A stretch of DNA of 64,000 bases from Paractinoplanes lichenicola. GTDB lineage: Bacteria > Actinomycetota > Actinomycetes > Mycobacteriales > Micromonosporaceae. A model generated the notes under the pieces. The model saw only the letters and a program-made list of their open reading frames with translations, searched no databases and was not told where the DNA came from. Shown here piece after piece: positions 33,289-42,421 of this stretch (the stretch's first letter is position 1; every line of letters begins with the position of its first letter). The DNA lies in assembly GCF_016785085.1 (NCBI RefSeq), contig NZ_JAENHO010000004.1, positions 62,001 through 126,000 of the forward strand, read 5' to 3'. The translations under genes and the position numbers were made by a program.

Positions 33289-33544
33289 CGATCGCCTCGG
33301 CCACGCGGCGCAACTGGGCGTGATCGGGGTGGAAGCCGGCCGCGATGTCCGGGTGCAGGCCGTCCTTCGTACGCTCGAAAAGCTGCGTGGTCACCTGCTC
33401 GACGCTCTCCCCGGCGTACGAGTGCCGGGTCTTGTCGGTGGCGGCCTGCAGGGCTGAGGTGAGCTGTTCCTCCAGCGGCCCCCGAAGCTTCTGTTCCACC
33501 ACGTTGAGCGTGCGCGGATCCAGCGTGACCTGCGGCTCGGCCAT
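33275..33544 (-). CDS. small conserved-looking soluble protein (89 aa)
   Basis: ATG 33544 has GGAGGAAAC upstream, an excellent ribosome site. The protein is helical and charged: LDPRTLNVVEQKLRGPLEEQLTSALQAATDKTRHSYAGESVEQVTTQLFERTKDGLHPDIAAGFHPD. I see no enzymatic motif and do not recognise the family. It is probably monocistronic. Confidence 0.75.
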   Translation of the reverse strand: MAEPQVTLDPRTLNVVEQKLRGPLEEQLTSALQAATDKTRHSYAGESVEQVTTQLFERTKDGLHPDIAAGFHPDHAQLRRVAEAIVTGH

Positions 33545-33612
33545 TGTTTCCTCCGTTGTAGATCGCGGCGTGACGCCGATACCCATCAGCGTCACGCCGT
33601 TAAACGCGCGAA

Positions 33613-34188
33613 CTACCGGCCGCGTTTCACCTCACTGAACGTTTCGATGCGCATCAGGGTGGACACCGAGTCGAACAGGGCCAGCGAATCGTTCTCCGGC
33701 GGCACGTCGCCGATGATCGGCCCGTGCAGGCCGCGAGGCGCCCCGTCGAGGTGCAGCACGGGCGAGCCGATGCCCGGGCCGGCGAGTTTCAGGGCCAGCT
33801 CATGAGATTCCCGTACGGCGGTCTCCCAGCTCGCGTCATCGAGGATCGTTTTCGCGCCGTCGACCCCGGCCGCCTCCGCCGCCTGCTCGACCAGCGTGTC
33901 GTCGAGGGTGGCGCCGTCGTCGTGCACCCGGGTGCCGATCGCGGCGTAGAAGGCGGCGATCGTGTCGTCCCGCTGATCGGCCCGCAACGCCTCGACCAGC
34001 CGCAAAGCCCGGAACGAGGCGGTCACGCGGGGCCGGTGCCGGTCGGGGATGTTGTCGCCGTTGAGCACCAGCAGGCTCATGGCCCGCCAGCGGATGGTGA
34101 GGTCGCGCGACGGGGCGACCGACACCAGCCAGCGTGACGTGGTCCAGGTGAACGGGCAGGCCGGATCGAAGAAGAACGTGGCTTCCAT
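33613..34188 (-). CDS. DsbA-family protein, Rv2466c-like (mycothiol-linked)
   Basis: The 191-aa thioredoxin-fold protein has FFFDPACPFTWTTSRWL at residues 4-20, which corresponds to FDPLCPWCWITSRWI in M. tuberculosis Rv2466c, a mycothiol-dependent reductase. The helical insert and cis-Pro region (GIGSPVLHLDG) follow. The second active-site Cys is Thr here (CPFT), so it would work by a monothiol mechanism. This supports a mycothiol-producing actinobacterium. Confidence 0.85.
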   Translation of the reverse strand: MEATFFFDPACPFTWTTSRWLVSVAPSRDLTIRWRAMSLLVLNGDNIPDRHRPRVTASFRALRLVEALRADQRDDTIAAFYAAIGTRVHDDGATLDDTLVEQAAEAAGVDGAKTILDDASWETAVRESHELALKLAGPGIGSPVLHLDGAPRGLHGPIIGDVPPENDSLALFDSVSTLMRIETFSEVKRGR

Positions 34189-34266
34189 GCGGGCAAGCGT
34201 AGATGCGGAGAATGCATTTCTGGTTTGTTTCGTCACCGTGTGGGGCAGACCAAGCACTGGCCGTCG

Positions 34267-34282
34267 AGTGATCGTGATCACT
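34267..34282. promoter_or_regulatory. palindrome upstream of sugar ABC operon
   Basis: AGTGATC-GT-GATCACT is a 16-bp perfect dyad 28 bp before ATG 34311, immediately followed by TTGACG. LacI- or GntR-type sugar regulators commonly bind such sites; no regulator gene is adjacent. Confidence 0.55.
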
Positions 34283-34310
34283 TGACGTTTTCTGGCCGGA
34301 TGGAGGGTCA

Positions 34311-35594
34311 ATGGCGATCAACGACCGACATCCGCAACGGCGCACCCTGCGCGCCCGGGCACTCGCGGCGGGGGCCGCGATGACCCTGATGGCGCCCATG
34401 GCGGCCTGCGGATCCGACGACGGGGGAGTGCCCGTCCTCAACTTCTACAACTCACCCGTCGAGAACATGCAGAGCGTCGTCGACCGGTGCAACCAGGAGG
34501 CGGCGGGCAAGTACAAGATCTCGTACCAGGTGCTGCCGCGGCAGGCCGACGACCAGCGGGTGCAGATGGTGCGCCGGCTCGCGGCCAAGGACGACAGCAT
34601 GGACATCCTCGGCATGGACGTGACCTGGACCCAGGAGTTCGCCAGCGCGAACTGGATCCGGGAGATCACCGGGGAGCTCAAGAGCGAGGTCGAGAGCGAG
34701 ACGCTCGAACCGGCGGTCGCCTCCGCGCAGTACAACGACAAGCTGTACGCCGCGCCGAACAACACGAACGTCCAGCTGCTCTGGTACCGCAAGGATCTGG
34801 TGCCCACGCCGCCGAAGACGTGGGACGAGATGATCAAGATGTCCCAGCAGCTCAAGGGTGAGGGCAAGCCGTACCAGGTGATGACCATGGGGGCCCAGTA
34901 CGAGGGCCTGGTCGTGCTCTACAACAGCCTGGTGGCCAGCGCCGGCGGCAGCGTGGTCGACGAGAGCGGCAAGAAGGCCGTGATGGACGAGGGCGCGCTC
35001 AAGGGGCTCGAGACCCTCAAGACGTTCGCGAGCGCGGGCGTGACCAGCCCGTCGTTCTCCAACGCGGTCGAGGACGACGTGCGGCGGGCGTTCCAGTCCG
35101 GCGGCGGCGCGTTCCAGCTGAACTGGCCGTTCGTGTGGGCGTCGATGGTGCAGGAGGCGCCCGACCTGGCCAAGAAGGTGGGCTGGGCCCGCTACCCGGC
35201 GATCGACGCGAACACGCCCAGCAAGACCACCATCGGCGGCTCCGAGCAGGCCGTCAGCGCGTACAGCAAGCACCCGGACCTGGCGTTCGAGGCGATCCAG
35301 TGCCTGCGCGGCCCGGAGAGCCAGCTGTATCTCGCGGTGAACTCGGGCCAGGCGCCGTCGATCGAGGCGGTCTACAACGACCCGTCGATGAACGAGGCCT
35401 ACCCGATGAAGGACGTGCTGCTGGAGGAGCTGAAGACGTCGGCGCCGCGGCCGCGGACCCCGGCCTACCAGAACCTGTCGACCGTGGTGTCGGCCGAGCT
35501 GTCGCCGCCCGCGTCGATCCAGCCGCAGCAGACGGCGGACTCGCTTCGTAAGTCGATCCAGGACGCCATCGACTCCAAGGGGGTGCTGCCGTGA
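34311..35594 (+). CDS. lpqY: sugar-binding lipoprotein of ABC importer (LpqY-like)
   Basis: The 427-aa cluster-1 substrate-binding protein has an N-terminal lipoprotein signal with the lipobox MAAC (Cys33). VLNFYNSPVENMQSVVDRCNQ, the LPRQADDQRVQMVRRLAAKDDSMDILGMDVTWTQEFA segment and the hinge resemble mycobacterial LpqY, which binds trehalose. ATG 34311 has GGAGGG 3 nt upstream. Its stop overlaps the first permease start by 4 bp. The exact sugar is inferred from family resemblance. Confidence 0.85.
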   Translation: MAINDRHPQRRTLRARALAAGAAMTLMAPMAACGSDDGGVPVLNFYNSPVENMQSVVDRCNQEAAGKYKISYQVLPRQADDQRVQMVRRLAAKDDSMDILGMDVTWTQEFASANWIREITGELKSEVESETLEPAVASAQYNDKLYAAPNNTNVQLLWYRKDLVPTPPKTWDEMIKMSQQLKGEGKPYQVMTMGAQYEGLVVLYNSLVASAGGSVVDESGKKAVMDEGALKGLETLKTFASAGVTSPSFSNAVEDDVRRAFQSGGGAFQLNWPFVWASMVQEAPDLAKKVGWARYPAIDANTPSKTTIGGSEQAVSAYSKHPDLAFEAIQCLRGPESQLYLAVNSGQAPSIEAVYNDPSMNEAYPMKDVLLEELKTSAPRPRTPAYQNLSTVVSAELSPPASIQPQQTADSLRKSIQDAIDSKGVLP

Positions 35595-36538
35595 GCGTTG
35601 CTACTCGGCCTTCGGTTGATTCTCAGCCTTCCCGGCGCTCCCGGCCCGCGCTCAGTGAGGGCAAGAAGCAGGAGCGCAAGCTCGGCTGGCTGCTCTGCGC
35701 GCCCGCGGCGATCGTCATGGTGGCGGTGACGGCGTACCCGATCATCTATTCGATCTGGCTGTCGCTGCAGCGCTACGACCTCAAGTTCCCGGACGATCGG
35801 GAGTTCATCGGCCTGGCCAACTACGCGACGGTGCTGTCCAACAACTACTGGTGGACCGCGTTCGGCGTGACCATGCTGATCACCGTCATCTCGGTCACGG
35901 TCGAGCTCGTGCTGGGCATGGGGCTCGCGCTGATCATGCACCGCACGCTCATCGGGCGCGGCCTGGTGCGGACCAGCGCGCTCATTCCGTACGGGATCGT
36001 GACCGTGGTCGCCGCCTTCAGCTGGCGCTACGCGTGGACGCCGGGCACGGGTTATCTGGCCAACCTCTTCTCACCGGAGGGGGCGCCGCTCACCGAACGG
36101 GCCAGCGCCCTCGCGATCATCATCTTCGCCGAGATCTGGAAGACCACGCCGTTCATGGCCCTGCTGCTGATGGCCGGGCTGGCGCTGGTGCCGGACGACC
36201 TGCTCAAGGCGGCCTCGATGGACGGCGCCTCCTGGTGGCAGCGGTTCACCAAGGTGATGCTGCCCGTGATGAAGCCGGCCATCCTGGTCGCGCTGCTGTT
36301 CCGCACGCTCGACGCGTTCCGGATCTTCGACAACATCTACGTGCTCTCGGCCGGGGCGAACGAGACGTCGTCGGTCTCGATGATCGCCTACAACAACCTG
36401 ATGAAGGGTCTCAACCTGGGCATCGGCTCGACCATGTCGGTGCTCATCTTCCTCACCGTCGCGATCATCGCCTTCATCTTCGTGAAGCTGTTCGGCACGG
36501 CGGCCCCCGGTAGCAGCGACGAGGACGGGAGGCGCTGA
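35591..36538 (+). CDS. sugA: sugar ABC permease (SugA/MalF-type)
   Basis: The 315-aa protein has six transmembrane helices and the EAA loop ([28 protein letters not shown]) that docks with the ATPase. The start is GTG 35591 inside the lipoprotein stop. The N-terminal about 35 residues are a polar cytosolic extension. It pairs with the next permease (1-bp stop/start overlap) to form the channel of a trehalose/maltose-type importer. Confidence 0.92.
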   Translation: MSVATRPSVDSQPSRRSRPALSEGKKQERKLGWLLCAPAAIVMVAVTAYPIIYSIWLSLQRYDLKFPDDREFIGLANYATVLSNNYWWTAFGVTMLITVISVTVELVLGMGLALIMHRTLIGRGLVRTSALIPYGIVTVVAAFSWRYAWTPGTGYLANLFSPEGAPLTERASALAIIIFAEIWKTTPFMALLLMAGLALVPDDLLKAASMDGASWWQRFTKVMLPVMKPAILVALLFRTLDAFRIFDNIYVLSAGANETSSVSMIAYNNLMKGLNLGIGSTMSVLIFLTVAIIAFIFVKLFGTAAPGSSDEDGRR

Positions 36539-37371
36539 TGGCCACCGAGACCACCTCCGCCAAGGTCAAATGGGGTCTGCTGGACGCGATCGTCGTCGTG
36601 TTCGCGCTGATCCCGGTGCTGTGGATCGTCTCGCTGTCGTTCAAGACGACCGCGACGCTCACCGACGGCAACTTCATCCCGCGCGAGTGGACGTGGGACA
36701 ACTACAAGCTGATCTTCCAGACGGACCAGTTCGTGCGGGCCCTGATCAACTCGATCGGCATCGCGCTGATCTCGACCGTGATCGCCGTCGTGCTCGGCAC
36801 CATGGCCGCGTACGCGATCAGCCGGCTCGACTTCCCGGGCAAGAAGGCGCTCGTCGGCGTCTCGCTGCTGATCGCGATGTTCCCGCAGGTGTCGCTGGTG
36901 TCGCCGCTGTTCAACATCGAACGCCAGCTCGGGCTCTTCGACACCTGGCCCGGCCTGATCCTGCCGTACATCACCTTTGCCCTGCCCCTGGCGATCTACA
37001 CCCTGTCCGCGTTCTTCAAGCAGATCCCGTGGGACCTGGAGAAGGCGGCCAAGATGGACGGCGCCACCCAGGGCGAGGCTTTCCGCAAGGTGATCGCGCC
37101 GCTGGCCGCCCCGGGCGTCTTCACCACGGCGATCCTGGTCTTCATCTTCTGCTGGAACGACTTCCTGTTCGCCATCTCGCTGACGTCGACCGAGCAGTCC
37201 CGCACGGTCCCGGTGGCGTTGTCGTTCTTCACCGGCGCCTCGCAGTTCGAGGACCCCACCGGGGCGATCTCCGCGGCCGCCGTGACGATCACGATCCCGA
37301 TCATCCTGTTCGTGCTGTTCTTCCAGCGGCGCATCGTCGCGGGTCTCACCTCCGGCGCCGTGAAGGGTTAG
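36538..37371 (+). CDS. sugB: sugar ABC permease (SugB/MalG-type)
   Basis: The 277-aa protein has six transmembrane helices. Its EAA loop is [30 protein letters not shown], and the C-terminus [14 protein letters not shown] is typical of MalG-like subunits. It forms the second half of the importer channel. ATG 36538 overlaps the preceding TGA. Confidence 0.92.
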   Translation: MATETTSAKVKWGLLDAIVVVFALIPVLWIVSLSFKTTATLTDGNFIPREWTWDNYKLIFQTDQFVRALINSIGIALISTVIAVVLGTMAAYAISRLDFPGKKALVGVSLLIAMFPQVSLVSPLFNIERQLGLFDTWPGLILPYITFALPLAIYTLSAFFKQIPWDLEKAAKMDGATQGEAFRKVIAPLAAPGVFTTAILVFIFCWNDFLFAISLTSTEQSRTVPVALSFFTGASQFEDPTGAISAAAVTITIPIILFVLFFQRRIVAGLTSGAVKG

Positions 37372-37377
37372 GTAGCG

Positions 37378-38571
37378 ATGGCTGACATTGTTCTCGACAA
37401 GGTGACCAAGAAATACCCGGACGGGACGACCGCGGTGCACGAGGTCGACCTGGAGATCGCCGACGGCGAGTTCATCATCCTGGTCGGGCCCTCGGGCTGC
37501 GGGAAGTCGACGACGCTCAACATGATCGCGGGGCTCGAGGACATCACGTCGGGGGAGCTGCGGATCGGCGGGGAGCGGGTCAACGACAAGGCCCCCAAGG
37601 ACCGGGACATCGCGATGGTGTTCCAGTCGTACGCGCTGTATCCGAACATGACCGTGGGGGAGAACATGGCGTTCCCCCTCAAGCTGGCGAAAATGGACAA
37701 GTCTCTTATCGAGGAGAAGGTGGCCGAGGCGGCTCGCGTTCTCGAACTGACCGAGTATCTGAACCGCAAGCCGGCCAACCTGTCGGGTGGGCAGCGGCAG
37801 CGGGTGGCGATGGGGCGGGCGATCGTGCGCTCGCCCAAGGCGTTCCTGATGGACGAGCCGCTGTCCAACCTGGACGCCAAGCTGCGGGTCCAGATGCGGA
37901 CGCAGGTGTCGCGCCTGCAGAAGCAGCTGAACACCACGACCGTGTACGTGACCCACGACCAGACCGAGGCGATGACCCTGGGCGACCGGGTCGTGGTGAT
38001 GCGCGGCGGCTACATCCAGCAGGTCGGTGACCCGCAGACCCTGTACGACAATCCGGTGAACCTGTTCGTGGCGGGGTTCATCGGGTCGCCGTCGATGAAC
38101 TTCCTGGCCGCCAAGGTCGAGGAGTCTCAGCTGCGGACGGCACTGGGGGATCTGCCGCTGAACGACCGGATGCGTAGCGCGCTGGGCGGGGCGTCGCGGG
38201 AGCTGATTTTGGGGATCCGGCCCGAGCACTTCGAGGACGCCGGGCTGATCGAGGAGCATCAGCGGGGCAAGGGCTTCGAGTTCACGGCGCCGGTCGACCT
38301 GGTGGAGTCGATGGGCTCGGACAAATACGTCTACCTGACCGTCGAGGGCGAGCATGCTGTCGCGGCCGACCTGGAGGACCTGGCCGCGGACGCGGGCGGG
38401 GCCGACCTGCCGCCCCAGGACAACCTGGTCACGCGGCTGTCGGCCGAATCCCGCGTGCGCGACGGGTCGGACGCCCGCATCTGGATGAACCTCGACAAGA
38501 TCCACCTGTTCGACCCCAAGGACGGCCGCAACATCACCCTCGCCGAGGGCAGGACCGTCTCCACTTCCTGA
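37378..38571 (+). CDS. sugC: sugar ABC ATPase (SugC/MsmK/UgpC-type)
   Basis: The 397-aa ATPase has Walker A GPSGCGKST, signature LSGGQRQRVAMGRAIVRSPKAFLMDEPLSNLD (Walker B included) and switch VTHDQTEAMTLGD, followed by the C-terminal OB-fold regulatory domain (GIRPEHFED, DLVESMGSDKYVYL). It completes the four-gene importer. Having its own ATPase means the transporter need not borrow a shared MsmK. Confidence 0.95.
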   Translation: MADIVLDKVTKKYPDGTTAVHEVDLEIADGEFIILVGPSGCGKSTTLNMIAGLEDITSGELRIGGERVNDKAPKDRDIAMVFQSYALYPNMTVGENMAFPLKLAKMDKSLIEEKVAEAARVLELTEYLNRKPANLSGGQRQRVAMGRAIVRSPKAFLMDEPLSNLDAKLRVQMRTQVSRLQKQLNTTTVYVTHDQTEAMTLGDRVVVMRGGYIQQVGDPQTLYDNPVNLFVAGFIGSPSMNFLAAKVEESQLRTALGDLPLNDRMRSALGGASRELILGIRPEHFEDAGLIEEHQRGKGFEFTAPVDLVESMGSDKYVYLTVEGEHAVAADLEDLAADAGGADLPPQDNLVTRLSAESRVRDGSDARIWMNLDKIHLFDPKDGRNITLAEGRTVSTS

Positions 38572-38583
38572 CGGCATCTCCGA

Positions 38584-38613
38584 CGAGCGCCCGGCCACCG
38601 TGCCGGGCGCTCG
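38584..38613 (+). terminator. hairpin terminator of the sugar ABC operon
   Basis: CGAGCGCCCGG and CCGGGCGCTCG form an 11-bp perfect stem with an 8-nt loop, 12 bp after the ATPase stop. Confidence 0.85.
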
Positions 38614-38728
38614 TTGCGTGACCGCTTGCCCGCTTTGCTGCGTGCCCGCGCGCCCGCTTTGCTGCGTGCCCGCTTGCTCGCTTTGCTGCGTGCACGCTCG
38701 CACGCTTTACTGCGTGCCCGCTTGCTTG
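38614..38728. repeat. 24-bp tandem repeat array, intergenic
   Basis: The element CTTTGCTGCGTGCCCGC recurs at 38633, 38657, 38681 and 38705 (last copy CTTTACTG), exactly 24 bp apart, with a degraded copy before. It lies between the sugar ABC terminator and the stop of the convergent response regulator gene. No gene or known element was recognised in it. Confidence 0.85.
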
Positions 38729-38757
38729 GGCCGCGCACGCCCGCGCTCCGCCCGCGG

Positions 38758-39474
38758 TCAGAGCAGGCCGGCCTCGTGGATCAGCACGGCGGCCTGCGCG
38801 CGGTTGTTGATGCACAGCTTGCCCAGCACTCGCGACACGTGCCCCTTCACGGTGGACACGCCCATGCCCAGCGTGGCCCCGATCTCCGCGTTGGACAGGC
38901 CGCGGCCCAGCCCGATCGCCACCTGTCGCTCGCGGTCGGTCAGCGTGCCGAGCTGCTTGATCGCCTCGGACCGCCGGGACCCCTCGGCCGTGCTCGCGAC
39001 CAGATCGACGAGCGGTCGCAGCATCCGTTGCGAGATCGCCACCTCGCCCCGCGCCGCCGACAGCACCGCAGCGATGATCTCCTTGGGCGGGGTGTCCTTG
39101 AGCAGGAACCCGCACGCCCCGTTCCGGATCGACTCCACCACGAACTCGTCCACGTCGAAGGTCGTCAGGATGACCACCTCAGGCGGGTTGGGCAGCTTGC
39201 GGATCCGCCGGGTCGCCTCCACCCCGTCCACCCGCGGCATCCGGATGTCCATCAGCACCACGTCGGGCCAGTGCGCCCGCACCGCGGTGACCGCCTCGTC
39301 GCCGTCGCCCGCCTCCCCGACCACTTCGACTCCGTGCTTGCCGCCGAAGAGCAGCCGCATTCCGGTTCGCACGAACTGGTCGTCGTCGACGATCACAAGC
39401 CGCACCGGCCGCCGGCCGGATCCGCTCGCCGGTGCCTTTGCGTCGTCGACTACTGCTCGTGGCAAGGCAGCCAT
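38758..39474 (-). CDS. NarL/LuxR-family response regulator
   Basis: The 238-aa protein has a receiver domain (VRLVIVDDDQFVRTGM, phospho-Asp in DVVLMDIRMPRVDG, Lys in LLKD) and a LuxR HTH (LTDRERQVAIGLGRGLSNAEIGATLGMGVSTVKGHVSRVLGKL). The start ATG 39474 overlaps the kinase 3' end by 25 bp, with GGAGG very close to the ATG; an internal TTG is possible. It should be phosphorylated by the kinase at 39450-40907. Confidence 0.92.
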   Translation of the reverse strand: MAALPRAVVDDAKAPASGSGRRPVRLVIVDDDQFVRTGMRLLFGGKHGVEVVGEAGDGDEAVTAVRAHWPDVVLMDIRMPRVDGVEATRRIRKLPNPPEVVILTTFDVDEFVVESIRNGACGFLLKDTPPKEIIAAVLSAARGEVAISQRMLRPLVDLVASTAEGSRRSEAIKQLGTLTDRERQVAIGLGRGLSNAEIGATLGMGVSTVKGHVSRVLGKLCINNRAQAAVLIHEAGLL

Positions 39475-40907
39475 GCCTCCAGACGGAAACGGTCGCCCTC
39501 GGCGCCGTACTCCACTCGACCCCCGGCGAGCGCCACCCGCTCGCCGACCCCCGTCAGGCCCGTGCCGGAACCCGGCACATCCTCGCGCCGCTCGCCGTGG
39601 TGGTGCAGCGCGTTGGTGACCAGGATGCGCAGATCACGGCCGCCCCCGCCGTCGAGCCGCACCTCGACGTCGCCGTCGGGTGCGTGCTTGCGGGCGTTGG
39701 TCAGGCCCTCCTGCACGACGCGATACGCCGTGCGCTCCAGTTCCACGGAGGGTACCGACCCCGGGGTGAGCCACACCAAATCGATCTTCATGCCCGACGA
39801 ACGTGCCTCGGTCAGCAAATCGGGCAGATCGGAAAAGCGCGGCTGCGGCGGCTCGACGTGGACGCGGCCGCCGCCGTTTCGCGCGCCCCGCTCCAGGGCC
39901 TCGGCCATCATCACGATCGTGTCGTGCTTGCTCGGGCCCTTCGTGTGCTCGCTCGGGCCTGTGGCGTGACCGCTCGCGGCCGCCGTGTTTTGCGGGCCGG
40001 TCGCTTGTGTGCTCGGGTCTGCCGCGTGCGTGCTCGGGCCCGTCGCGTGTTTGCTCGGGTTTGCCGCGGGCGTGCTCTGGGGTGCGGGCGTGCCGGCGCG
40101 GGCGTCGCCCTCGCCGTGCGGGCTCTCGCCGCCGGTGGGCTGGCGCAGGACGCCGATCACCGAGCGCAGCTCCTCGAGGGCCAGGTGGGAGCTGACGCGG
40201 ATGGCCCGGGCGGCCGTGGCGATCTCGTCGGGGGTGGCATCCGTGCGGACCTCGAGCGCGCCGGCGTGCAGGCTCACCATCGACATGCGATGGGCCAGCA
40301 CGTCGTGCATCTCGCGGGCGATGCGGGTGCGTTCGGTGAGCCGGGCCCGATCCATCCGCATCTCGGCCTGGGCCTGCGCGTTCGTCGCCTCGGCCCGGAG
40401 CGACGACGTCAGGTGCCGATAGGCCTTCAGGAACAGGCCCCAGCCGACGGCGGCCAGCCCCGTGATCGACCGCATCAGCAGGTCGACCCAGAGGTCGAAG
40501 GGCGGGTTGTGCTGGAGGGCGTAATAAACAACGCCGGTGCCGATGTGGACGGCCGTGAGGGCCAGCACCAGGCGCGCCCGGCGCCGGATCGCGACCGTGA
40601 ACAGCGCGACCAGGATCGGGCCGGTCGCCATCACCGAGACGACGCCGAACGGGAGCAGGGCCAGGCACAGTGCGAGCGGCCGGCGGCGGCGTACCAGCAG
40701 GGCCGGCGTGCACGCGACGCCGATCGCCACGTCGGCCTGCCACGGGATCGCCGCGTGGGCCGAGGTCGCGTCGCCCAGCGGCACCATGAGCGCGCCGTAG
40801 GCCAGGGCGGACAGCACGGCGATGACGTCGGCCGTGCGGTCGCGCAGCCTCGCTTGCCGGCTGCCCGGGGGACCGGGCACCAGCAAGGCGAACAGGAGCG
40901 ACGACAT
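39450..40907 (-). CDS. NarL-type sensor histidine kinase with repeat linker
   Basis: This 485-aa HisKA_3 kinase has five or six N-terminal transmembrane helices, the dimerisation/phosphoacceptor motif REMHDVLAHRMSMVSLHAGALE (His about 206), AYRVVQEGLTNARKHAP (N box) and GSGTGLTGVGERVALAGG (G box). Between the phosphoacceptor and ATPase domains lies a long linker (about residues 265-325) of seven-residue Pro/Ser/Thr/His/Ala repeats. The stimulus is unknown. It is divergent from a membrane alpha/beta hydrolase gene, a possible target. Confidence 0.9.
   Translation of the reverse strand: MSSLLFALLVPGPPGSRQARLRDRTADVIAVLSALAYGALMVPLGDATSAHAAIPWQADVAIGVACTPALLVRRRRPLALCLALLPFGVVSVMATGPILVALFTVAIRRRARLVLALTAVHIGTGVVYYALQHNPPFDLWVDLLMRSITGLAAVGWGLFLKAYRHLTSSLRAEATNAQAQAEMRMDRARLTERTRIAREMHDVLAHRMSMVSLHAGALEVRTDATPDEIATAARAIRVSSHLALEELRSVIGVLRQPTGGESPHGEGDARAGTPAPQSTPAANPSKHATGPSTHAADPSTQATGPQNTAAASGHATGPSEHTKGPSKHDTIVMMAEALERGARNGGGRVHVEPPQPRFSDLPDLLTEARSSGMKIDLVWLTPGSVPSVELERTAYRVVQEGLTNARKHAPDGDVEVRLDGGGGRDLRILVTNALHHHGERREDVPGSGTGLTGVGERVALAGGRVEYGAEGDRFRLEAWLPCHEQ
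39930..40085. repeat. 21-bp degenerate tandem repeat in kinase linker
   Basis: On the plus strand the unit is about GTGCTCGGGTCTGCCGCGTGC (21 bp), clearest at 40010-40075. It encodes seven-residue GPSTHA-like repeats on the minus strand. A similar 21-bp repeat occurs at the same place in the kinase at 50874-52337. Confidence 0.75.
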
Positions 40908-41016
40908 GTGCGAAGCGTACGAGGCTCGGAGCGGCTTGAGGACCTACCAAAGTACTGGGTCGACCCCGTACCGAAGACGGCTGTGCTTCCGGCCGCCGGC
41001 CGCGATCCTCACCGGC

Positions 41017-42360
41017 ATGACATTTCTCCCGGCGCTTCTCTGGTCCCTGCCCGCAGCCGCATGGGGCGCGGTCGCGGGGTGGTGGACCCCGCGCGGCCCG
41101 CTCACCATCACCCAGGCGCTCTGCTCGGTCGCGGTCAGCGCGGCGATCGGGTGGGCCGCCGGCCGGTTCGGCCGTTCCCGTCTCATGTGGCTGGTCGTGC
41201 CGGTCGCCTTCCTGTTCGCGCTCGAGCTGGTCCGCGCCGGGGTGGCCGGCCCGTCCACCGGGCCGCCGCACGGCAGCCCCTTCGGCGTCGTCGTCCTGCT
41301 CGCGGGCCGTGGGGTGCAGGCGGTGCTGACCCTGTTGCCGCTCCTGCTGGGTGTGTGGGCCGGTCGCGGGGTCAGACGCCGCGTGCTTTACGCGCTGCCC
41401 GCCGCTGCCCTCCTGCTGTTCACGGCGGCGGTCGCCGTCCCCGCCCGCACGGCCGGCATCTCGGGCGGCGTGGCCGAGCTGGCGCGGGTGGGCCGGCTCG
41501 GTGTCATGATCCGCGGCGCCCACGCCGACGCGCCGGTGCTGCTCTTCGTGCCCGGGGCGCCCGGCGGTTCCGAGCTCGGCAACGTCCGCACCCATCTGGC
41601 CGCCGTCGAGCAGCGGTTCGTGATGGCGACGCTCGATCGGCGCGGCGGCGGCTCGTCCTATCCGGCGCTCGACCCGGCCTCGCGCGTCACCGTCGATCGT
41701 CTGGTCGACGACATCCTCGAGGTCACCGACTATCTGCGCGAGCGCTTCGGCCAAGACCAGATCTTCCTGTACGGGCACTCCGGCGGCTCGCTGCTGTCGG
41801 TGCTCGCGGTGCAGCGACATCCGGAGAAGTTCCGGGCCTACATCGGTTCGGGGCAGGCGGTGAACCTGCCGGCCAGCGACCGCATCTTCTACGACGACAT
41901 CCTGGCCTGGGCACGGGCCGGTGGCCGTGACGAGGTGGTCCGCCGGCTCACCGGGCAGGGCCCGCCGCCGTACGGGGAGGTCTGGGCCTACGAGCCGATC
42001 ATGCTCCACGAGAATGAGGCGTACGACCAGCGGCCCTTGGAGTTCGGGCTCGGGGTGCGCGAGTTCACGCTGCTGCAGAAGATCCACGTGCTGAACGCGA
42101 TGCTCGACACCTGGGAGGTGAGCTATCCCCGCATGCAGCAGATCGACCTGCGCCGCGACGCGTCGAGCCTGCGGGTGCCGGCGTGGTTCGTCATGGGCGC
42201 CGACGAGATGCGCGGGCTTCAAGTGCTCTTCGACGAGTGGTACGCCCAGTTGCGGGCACCCACCAAGAAGCTGGTGGTCGTGCCCGGCGCCGGCCACGCC
42301 GTGATGTTCGAGCAGCCGGAGCGCTTCCTCCAGGTGCTGGACGATGTGCTCGCCGGGTGA
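41017..42360 (+). CDS. membrane-anchored alpha/beta hydrolase
   Basis: In this 447-aa protein residues 1-155 hold four to five transmembrane helices. The rest is an alpha/beta hydrolase with VLLFVPGAPGGSELG (oxyanion turn), the nucleophile elbow YGHSGGS (GxSxG), an acidic residue near VMGADEM and the late His in PGAGHAVMFEQP. It resembles proline-iminopeptidase-like hydrolases fused to a membrane domain. ATG 41017 lacks a good ribosome site. The divergent NarL-type two-component genes could regulate it. Confidence 0.85.
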   Translation: MTFLPALLWSLPAAAWGAVAGWWTPRGPLTITQALCSVAVSAAIGWAAGRFGRSRLMWLVVPVAFLFALELVRAGVAGPSTGPPHGSPFGVVVLLAGRGVQAVLTLLPLLLGVWAGRGVRRRVLYALPAAALLLFTAAVAVPARTAGISGGVAELARVGRLGVMIRGAHADAPVLLFVPGAPGGSELGNVRTHLAAVEQRFVMATLDRRGGGSSYPALDPASRVTVDRLVDDILEVTDYLRERFGQDQIFLYGHSGGSLLSVLAVQRHPEKFRAYIGSGQAVNLPASDRIFYDDILAWARAGGRDEVVRRLTGQGPPPYGEVWAYEPIMLHENEAYDQRPLEFGLGVREFTLLQKIHVLNAMLDTWEVSYPRMQQIDLRRDASSLRVPAWFVMGADEMRGLQVLFDEWYAQLRAPTKKLVVVPGAGHAVMFEQPERFLQVLDDVLAG

Positions 42361-42421
42361 ATGGGGCCGGTGGCCCAAGCGGAGGCTCTCGATCCCCTTG
42401 AACCACCGGCAATCCTCTTCG

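Noticed and set aside
38614..38728. Possible CRISPR array
   Set aside because: The 24-bp units are contiguous with no unique spacers and no cas genes are present, so it is a simple tandem repeat.
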